DNA from: JACRAV01 sp964571235
GTDB lineage: Bacteria > Zixibacteria > MSB-5A5 > GN15 > FEB-12
Direction: 5' to 3'
Length of the DNA: 15,394 nucleotides
Assembly: GCA_964571235.1 (NCBI GenBank)
Contig: CAZNAI010000008.1
Location: 1-15,394 of the forward strand
Below the pieces are notes generated by a model. That model was not told the origin of the DNA and did no database searches. It was given only the letters and a program-made list of their open reading frames with translations. A program made the position numbers and the translations under genes. Shown one piece after another: positions 7,001 to 15,394 of this stretch; the stretch's first letter is position 1; the number at the start of each line of letters is the position of its first letter.

Positions 7001-7801
7001 CGCCAGAAAAACGCTGAGATGGAAGTCGAGCTCGACAAAATCTCGCGCGGCGCCGAACTCCCGCCGGGTGTCAAGCAACTGGTGAAAGTAACCATCGCCA
7101 TCCGCCGGAAAATCTCAGTCGGCGACAAAATGGCCGGACGTCACGGTAACAAAGGTGTGGTGTCGAAAATCGTCCCGATCGAAGATATGCCGTACATGGA
7201 AAGCGGCGTCCCGGTCGACATGATTCTCAATCCGCTCGGCGTGCCGTCGCGTATGAATATCGGGCAGATCCTCGAAACCCACTTGGGTTGGGCCGCTCGT
7301 CAGACTGGCCAGTACATTGCCACGCCCGTGTTCGATGGCGCTGGTATCGACGACATCACCGATATGCTCAACGAAGCGAAATTGCCGGTCACCGGCAAGA
7401 TGCCGCTCTTCGACGGTCGCACCGGCGACACGTTTGACAATCCGGTGACCGTTGGTTGCATCTATATGATGAAACTTTCGCACTTGGTTGATGACAAGAT
7501 CCATGCCCGCTCGATTGGGCCGTATTCGCTCGTCACGCAACAGCCGCTCGGTGGTAAAGCCCAGTTCGGCGGTCAGCGTTTCGGTGAAATGGAAGTCTGG
7601 GCGCTTGAGGCCTATGGCGCCGCGTACACTCTGCAGGAAATGCTCACGGTGAAATCCGACGATGTCACCGGTCGTTCCCGCGTGTACGAAGCCATTGTCA
7701 AAGGCGAGAATCCGCCCGAACCGGGATACCCTGAGGCGTTTAACGTCCTCATCAAGGAACTCCAGGCGCTCGGTTTGGATGTCCGGCTGATCGAGAAATA
7801 G
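4031..7801 (+). CDS. rpoB: DNA-directed RNA polymerase subunit beta
   Basis: Beta is half of the catalytic core of RNA polymerase. The product is 1256 aa, between the Bacillus (about 1190) and E. coli (1342) sizes. Seen in order are the lobe motif [18 protein letters not shown] (about 141-158), a moderate insertion before [16 protein letters not shown], and the rifampicin region [20 protein letters not shown] starting at residue 456. Then come [36 protein letters not shown], a roughly 125-residue segment (886-1009) in the SI2 position, and [15 protein letters not shown] (1031-1045) with the conserved lysines 1033 and 1041. The C-terminal clamp motif is [20 protein letters not shown]. The resistance positions D463, H473 and S478 (E. 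coli 516, 526, 531) are wild type, so rifampicin sensitivity is expected. The TTG start has a very strong ribosome site. rpoC follows after 64 bases. Confidence 0.98.
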   Translation: [1256 protein letters not shown]

Positions 7802-7813
7802 TTGTGAACGAAC

Positions 7814-7843
7814 GCTTTGGGCCGCCCTGTGGCGGTCCAAAGC
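7814..7843 (+). other. Stable hairpin between rpoB and rpoC
   Basis: A 13-bp stem with a 4-base loop fills the middle of the 64-base gap. GCTTTGGGCCGCC (7814-7826) pairs with GGCGGTCCAAAGC (7831-7843), with one G-T pair and the loop CTGT. No T run follows (the next bases are CAGTGAA), so it is not an intrinsic terminator. It ends 10 bases before the rpoC ribosome site AAGGAG (7854-7859). A double-stranded RNA cleavage site, an mRNA stabiliser or a translation modulator are possible; nothing in the sequence chooses between them. Confidence 0.6.
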
Positions 7844-7865
7844 CAGTGAATAGAAGGAGCGTAGT

Positions 7866-11995
<4,130 letters not shown>

Positions 11996-11999
<4 letters not shown>

Positions 12000-12023
12000 C
12001 TTTCGGGCAGTTCCGGGTAATTT
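11996..12023 (+). promoter_or_regulatory. Possible promoter for the rpsL-rpsG block
   Basis: TTGACT (11996-12001, overlapping the rpoC stop) is followed after 16 bases by TAATTT (12018-12023). The first matches five of six -35 consensus bases. The second matches the three most conserved -10 bases (first, second and last) but not the middle. A transcript would start near 12030, about 44 bases before rpsL. The sequence also forms part of a terminator-like stem, so the A/T pattern could be coincidence. Confidence 0.25.
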
Positions 12024-12040
12024 CCCGGTCTGCCGTTTTT
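12006..12040 (+). terminator. Intrinsic terminator or attenuator between rpoC and rpsL
   Basis: GGCAG (12006-12010) pairs with CTGCC (12030-12034). After a small internal loop, CCGGG (12013-12017) pairs with CCCGG (12024-12028) around the loop TAATTT. The run TTTTT (12036-12040) follows one base after the stem, giving ten GC-rich pairs plus a U tract, as in Rho-independent terminators. A second GGCAG at 12041-12045 can pair with the same CTGCC and enclose the T run in its loop, offering a mutually exclusive non-terminating fold. This may mark the boundary of the rpoBC transcript or set partial read-through to rpsL. Confidence 0.6.
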
Positions 12041-12073
12041 GGCAGTTAAACTTATTGGAGTACGGGAGATAGA

Positions 12074-12448
12074 TTGCCGACGATCAGCCAACTGATCCGC
12101 AAGGGTCGCGAATCGATTGTTGAAAAGACCAAGACGCCGGCCCTGAATCGGTCGCCGCAGAAACGTGGCGTTTGTACGCGTGTATACACAACCACGCCCA
12201 AAAAGCCGAATTCAGCGCTCCGTAAAGTGGCCCGTGTGCGCCTGACCAATCAGATTGAAGTCACCGCCTATATTCCGGGTGAGGGACACAATCTGCAGGA
12301 GCACTCCATTGTCATGATTCGTGGCGGTCGTGTTAAAGATCTTCCGGGTGTTCGCTATCACATCATTCGTGGCACGATGGACACCGCCGGAGTCGCCGAT
12401 CGCAAGCGCAGTCGCTCCAAGTATGGCGCGAAGAGACCGAAATCGTAA
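12074..12448 (+). CDS. rpsL: 30S ribosomal protein S12
   Basis: S12 sits at the decoding centre of the 30S subunit and controls accuracy. The product is 124 aa, the normal length, beginning MPTISQLIRKGRE. Conserved blocks are PQKRGVCTRVYTTTPKKPNS, IPGEGHNLQEHS and RGGRVKDLPGVRYHIIRGTM. The streptomycin-linked lysines (K43 and K44 of the PKKP motif, K88 of KDLPG) and the aspartate D89, which is often methylthiolated, are all present, so no target-site resistance is indicated. The start is TTG at 12074 with GGGAGA at 12064-12069. An ATG start is absent, but the N-terminus aligns exactly with the family from this TTG. rpsG follows after 14 bases. The gene may be controlled by the terminator-like element in front of it. 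Confidence 0.98.
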   Translation: MPTISQLIRKGRESIVEKTKTPALNRSPQKRGVCTRVYTTTPKKPNSALRKVARVRLTNQIEVTAYIPGEGHNLQEHSIVMIRGGRVKDLPGVRYHIIRGTMDTAGVADRKRSRSKYGAKRPKS

Positions 12449-12462
12449 GGAAACAGTGAGAT

Positions 12463-12933
12463 ATGCCGCGCAAGATATCGTCGCATCATCATAACGACAC
12501 GCCCGACCAGAAGTACGGCGACCGGCTCGTTACCGAGTTCGTCAACTGCCTGATGAAGCGTGGCAAGCGGTCGACCGCCGAAACGATGCTCTATTCGGCG
12601 ATTACTGCGATTGAAAAGAAGTCCGGTCAGCCTGGGCTTGAAATGTTTCATAAAGCGGTGAACAACGTCAAGCCGGTGCTCGAAGTTAAGTCCCGCCGGG
12701 TCGGCGGTGCCACGTATCAGGTGCCGGTTGAGGTCCGCCCCGACAGACGAGCGGCTCTGGCTATTCGCTGGATCATCGGGTATTCCGCCGGTCGCAATGA
12801 AAAGTCGATGGCGGAACGGTTGGCCGGAGAGTTTCTGGCCGCCGCCAATAACGAAGGTTCGTCAATCAAAAAGAAGGAGGATACTCACAAAATGGCAGAG
12901 GCCAACAAGGCCTTCGCGCATTTCAAGTGGTAG
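12463..12933 (+). CDS. rpsG: 30S ribosomal protein S7
   Basis: S7 nucleates assembly of the 30S head and lies near the E-site tRNA. In E. coli it also represses the str operon. The product is 156 aa, as usual. Recognised blocks are DQKYGDRLVTEFVNCLMKRG, VKSRRVGGATYQVPVEVRPD, RRAALAIRW and the C-terminus REST-like KKKEDTHKMAEANKAFAHFKW (ends at 156). The basic N-terminal arm carries three histidines in a row (residues 8-10), which is not typical. The ATG start has AAGG just upstream, overlapping the rpsL stop region, and the genes are only 14 bases apart, so coupled translation is likely. An E. coli-type S7-binding site in this gap is not evident. Confidence 0.97.
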   Translation: MPRKISSHHHNDTPDQKYGDRLVTEFVNCLMKRGKRSTAETMLYSAITAIEKKSGQPGLEMFHKAVNNVKPVLEVKSRRVGGATYQVPVEVRPDRRAALAIRWIIGYSAGRNEKSMAERLAGEFLAAANNEGSSIKKKEDTHKMAEANKAFAHFKW

Positions 12934-12935
12934 GT

Positions 12936-12979
12936 GGTCTCTCCACGTTGGAGGGCCGACCAACAGGGTCGACGTTTTT
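12936..12979 (+). terminator. Terminator-like hairpin with alternative fold after rpsG
   Basis: CGACC (12957-12961) pairs with GGTCG (12967-12971) around AACAG, followed two bases later by GTTTTT (T run 12975-12979), a weak intrinsic terminator. A competing upstream fold pairs CTCCA (12941-12945) with TGGAG (12949-12953) and GGTC (12936-12939) with GACC (12958-12961), taking bases needed by the terminator stem. The stems are short, so partial attenuation between rpsG and fusA is the most that can be suggested. Confidence 0.35.
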
Positions 12980-13144
12980 AACCCCCGTATACCAAAGAGG
13001 TAGTTAGTGCGCGCAATTCTGCGAACGACGTAATTGACCTGACAGGCGTTCTCTTTCAACCCTGCTGAGCTTGAAGAACTCGCCCCACGGCCAACTCGTC
13101 TGCGCCCCTTGAGTTTTTTAGTGAGTATCAGTCAGGGAATTTTT
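12980..13144 (+). other. fusA leader region without recognised element
   Basis: This stretch runs from the T run after rpsG to the fusA start. Only short pairings such as CGC/GCG and GAG/CTC are visible. TTGACC at 13034-13039 resembles a -35 box, but no acceptable -10 box lies 16-18 bases downstream. AGGGA (13134-13138) is the fusA ribosome site, 6 bases before ATG 13145. A long leader could hold a regulatory structure that I cannot define by eye. Confidence 0.3.
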
Positions 13145-15232
13145 ATGTCCGGCGATCAACAACTAAGCAAGATTCGAAATATCGGCATCATGGCCCATAT
13201 CGACGCCGGCAAGACCACTACCACCGAGCGTATCCTGTTCTACACAGGCAAGACGCACAAAATTGGTGAGGTCCACGACGGCGCCGCCACGATGGACTGG
13301 ATGGAGCAGGAAAAAGAGCGCGGCATCACCATCACCTCCGCCGCCACCACCTGTTTCTGGCGTAATCACACGATCAACATTATCGATACCCCCGGCCATG
13401 TCGACTTCACCGTCGAGGTCGAGCGTTCTTTGCGCGTCCTCGACGGAGCAGTTGCTCTGTTCTGCGCCGTTGGCGGTGTCGAACCCCAATCCGAAACCGT
13501 GTGGCGTCAGGCCGACAAGTACGGTGTCCCGCGCATTGCGTATATCAACAAGATGGATCGCACCGGCGCCAACTTCGCCAACGCTTTTAAGCAGATGAAC
13601 GACCGCCTCGGCTCCAATTGCGTGCCGATCTGTATTCCGGCCGGCGAAGGCGACCTATTCAGCGGTATTATCGATCTGATGTCGATGGAGTTTCTGGTTT
13701 TCCACGAAGACTCCCACGGCACCACCTTTGACATTCGTCCCGTCCCTGATGATCTCGCCCAGTTGACCCATGATTATCGCGAGAAATTGCTCGAAGCGGT
13801 GGCCGATTTCGATGACCACCTTCTCGATCAGTTCCTGCATGATCAACCGCTTGATCCGATCAAGGTGATGGCCGCTGTTCGTAGCGCCACCATTGCCTCC
13901 AAAATGGTCCCGGTCCTGTGCGGTTCGTCCTTTAAGAATAAAGGCGTTCAGAAACTACTCGACGCCATCATCGATTTCCTTCCCTCGCCGGTAGACAAAC
14001 CTCCGGTGGTCGGGCATGTTATTGGTGATACGGAGAAGCCGGTCGAACGTAAACCCAATCCGGCCGAGCCATTTTCTGCCCTGGCCTTCAAAATCATGAC
14101 CGATCCGTATGTCGGCCGCTTAACCTACATGCGCGTCTATTCTGGCATTATTGAAGCCGGCTCCTATGTTTACAATCCGACCAGCGACACGAAGGAACGG
14201 GTCGCCCGTCTGCTTCGTATGCACGCCAACAAGCGCGAAGATGTCAAATCGGCTCAGGCCGGCGACATCATCGCCGTGATCGGGCTTCGCAAGACCACTA
14301 CCGGCGACACGCTGTGCGATCTGAAGCACCCGCTCATACTCGAGCGCATGTCGTTCCCCGAGCCGGTTGTCATGGTCTCCATCGAGCCGAAAACCAAAGC
14401 CGATCAGGACAAACTCACCGACGGCCTCATCAAGCTTGCCGAAGAAGATCCGACATTCCTTGTTCGCTTCGACGAAGAAACCGGCCAAACCATTATCAGT
14501 GGTATGGGCGAGTTGCATCTTGAAATTCTGGTCGACCGCCTGATGCGCGAATTTGGCGTCAGCGCCACCGTCGGCCGACCCACGGTTGCCTACAAAGAAA
14601 CGATTACCCGCGCAGTCGAATGCGAAGGCAAATTCATCCGCCAGTCGGGTGGCAAGGGACAATACGGTCACTGCTATTTGAAGATGCGTCCGACCGAAGA
14701 CGGCTCGGAATTCCACTTTGAAAATAAGATCATCGGCGCCTCGATCCCGCGCGAGTACATTCCCGCGGTTGAAAAAGGGTGCCGCGACGCCATGGCCAAT
14801 GGCGTGCTCGCCGGATATCCGATGACCGGTGTCTACTGCGAGCTCTACGACGGTTCCTACCACGATGTCGACTCCAACGAAATGGCGTTTCGTATCGCCG
14901 GTTCGATGGCTTTCCAGGACGGCGCCAAGCGCGCCAAACCGATCCTGCTTGAGCCGATCATGGATGTCGAAGTGGTGGTGCCAGAAGCGTATGTCGGTTC
15001 GGTTGTCGGCGATCTCAATTCCCGCCGTGGAAAAATTATGGGCATGATGACGCGCGGAACCGACCTCCATGTCGTCGCCGTCAGTGTGCCGCTTTCGGAA
15101 ATGTTCGGGTATGCCAATACCCTTCGCAATATCTCGCAGGGACGCGCCGTCTTCTCAATGGAATTCTCGCGCTATGCGGCGGTTCCCGCGGAAGTGTCCA
15201 AGAAGATGCTTGAAAAAGTCAGTTTGACGTAA
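13145..15232 (+). CDS. fusA: Elongation factor G
   Basis: EF-G is the GTPase that drives tRNA-mRNA translocation and, with RRF, ribosome recycling. From ATG 13145 the product is 695 aa, the normal size. GTPase motifs are AHIDAGKTTTTERI (17-30), RGITITSAAT (59-68), DTPGHVDF (81-88) and NKMDRTGANF (135-144); GSSFKNKGVQ follows later. Domain II onward includes PFSALAFKIMTDPYVGRLTY and GMGELHLEILVDRL. The C-terminal RGKIMGMMTRG and FGYANTLRNISQGRA are those of the standard translational EF-G. The frame is open back to a TTG at 13109, but that start lacks a ribosome site and would add an atypical tail. AGGGA at 13134-13138 supports 13145. It is followed after 21 bases by tuf, the classic str order. 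Confidence 0.97.
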   Translation: MSGDQQLSKIRNIGIMAHIDAGKTTTTERILFYTGKTHKIGEVHDGAATMDWMEQEKERGITITSAATTCFWRNHTINIIDTPGHVDFTVEVERSLRVLDGAVALFCAVGGVEPQSETVWRQADKYGVPRIAYINKMDRTGANFANAFKQMNDRLGSNCVPICIPAGEGDLFSGIIDLMSMEFLVFHEDSHGTTFDIRPVPDDLAQLTHDYREKLLEAVADFDDHLLDQFLHDQPLDPIKVMAAVRSATIASKMVPVLCGSSFKNKGVQKLLDAIIDFLPSPVDKPPVVGHVIGDTEKPVERKPNPAEPFSALAFKIMTDPYVGRLTYMRVYSGIIEAGSYVYNPTSDTKERVARLLRMHANKREDVKSAQAGDIIAVIGLRKTTTGDTLCDLKHPLILERMSFPEPVVMVSIEPKTKADQDKLTDGLIKLAEEDPTFLVRFDEETGQTIISGMGELHLEILVDRLMREFGVSATVGRPTVAYKETITRAVECEGKFIRQSGGKGQYGHCYLKMRPTEDGSEFHFENKIIGASIPREYIPAVEKGCRDAMANGVLAGYPMTGVYCELYDGSYHDVDSNEMAFRIAGSMAFQDGAKRAKPILLEPIMDVEVVVPEAYVGSVVGDLNSRRGKIMGMMTRGTDLHVVAVSVPLSEMFGYANTLRNISQGRAVFSMEFSRYAAVPAEVSKKMLEKVSLT

Positions 15233-15239
15233 CGATACG

Positions 15240-15246
15240 AGGAGAG
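15240..15246 (+). promoter_or_regulatory. Ribosome binding site of the second tuf
   Basis: AGGAGAG lies 7 bases before ATG 15254 and 7 bases after the fusA stop, consistent with strong translation from the shared fusA-tuf transcript. Confidence 0.8.
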
Positions 15247-15253
15247 ATTCACG

Positions 15254-15394
15254 ATGTCGAAGGAGAAATTTGTACGTAACAAGCCGCACGTGAACGTTGG
15301 GACGATAGGTCACGTGGATCACGGGAAGACGACGTTGACAGCGGCGATCACGATGGTGATGTCGCGCATGACGGGTGGCGCGGTACGGACGTTT
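15254..15394 (+). CDS. tuf: Elongation factor Tu, N-terminal part (3' end outside window)
   Basis: This is a second EF-Tu gene, cut by the right edge of the window after 47 codons. It reads MSKEKFVRNKPHVNVGTIGH and continues into the P-loop GHVDHGKTTLT (residues 19-29), the GTP-binding signature of EF-Tu. It follows fusA after 21 bases with a strong ribosome site. All six non-ACA threonine codons are ACG and no valine codon is GTC, in contrast to the ACC/GTC preference of fusA next door; the first tuf fragment shows the same tendency. The visible part does not overlap the visible part of the first tuf, so the two copies cannot be compared here. Confidence 0.96.
   Translation, partial: MSKEKFVRNKPHVNVGTIGHVDHGKTTLTAAITMVMSRMTGGAVRTF

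Noticed and set aside
12039..12066. TTGGCA and TTAAAC near the rpsL start as another promoter
   Set aside because: The spacing to any A/T-rich -10 is wrong, and transcription would begin within or after the ribosome site.
13034..13062. TTGACC in the fusA leader as a promoter
   Set aside because: The bases 16-18 downstream are C-rich (CAACCC region) and do not resemble a -10 box.
13109..13144. Upstream TTG start giving EF-G twelve extra residues
   Set aside because: No ribosome site precedes 13109 and the extra residues are not typical of EF-G. ATG 13145 has AGGGA at the right distance and yields the family N-terminus.
14120..15070. Minus-strand open frame of 316 codons inside fusA, and a similar one of 313 codons at 9678-10619
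   Set aside because: Both are antisense shadows of EF-G and beta' coding sequence, with no ribosome site or family resemblance.

Overview
This window is one uninterrupted bacterial translation/transcription cluster, with every gene on the + strand. Two partial EF-Tu (tuf) genes bookend it. The order is tuf (3' part), rpmG, tRNA-Trp(CCA), secE, nusG, rplK, rplA, rplJ, rplL, rpoB, rpoC, rpsL, rpsG, fusA, tuf (5' part). It joins the 'rif' block (secE to rpoC) directly to the 'str' block (rpsL to tuf), a widespread and probably ancestral order in bacteria.

The organism looks like a moderately GC-rich (mid-50s % by eye) bacterium with Gram-negative-type RNA polymerase. The beta' subunit has a roughly 190-residue insertion after the trigger-loop motif, as in SI3. 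The beta subunit has about 125 residues in the SI2 position. Both are absent from Bacillus-type enzymes. I cannot name the phylum. An uncultivated FCB-like or related Gracilicutes lineage would fit, but that is a weak inference.

Layout: 1-409 is the EF-Tu C-terminus. Positions 441-921 hold ribosomal protein L33, tRNA-Trp and the SecE translocase subunit. Positions 921-3759 hold NusG and the L11, L1, L10 and L7/L12 stalk proteins. Positions 4031-11999 hold the RNA polymerase beta and beta' subunits. Positions 12074-12933 hold S12 and S7. Positions 13145-15232 hold EF-G, and 15254 to the end is the N-terminus of a second EF-Tu. The genes supply the ribosomal stalk and decoding centre, the elongation factors that work on them, the core polymerase, the NusG factor linking polymerase to ribosome, and one tRNA.

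The coding content is conventional and I found no new enzymatic or defence system. The less ordinary material lies between the genes. A 150-base structured spacer separates rplJ from rplL, while the usual place for an L10 leader before rplJ is only 18 bases long. Strong hairpins lie between rplL and rpoB and between rpoB and rpoC. Terminator-like hairpins with overlapping alternative pairings lie before rpoB, rpsL and fusA. Seven of the thirteen visible start codons are GTG or TTG. No gap without a gene exceeds 300 bases; the longest is 271 bases, before rpoB.
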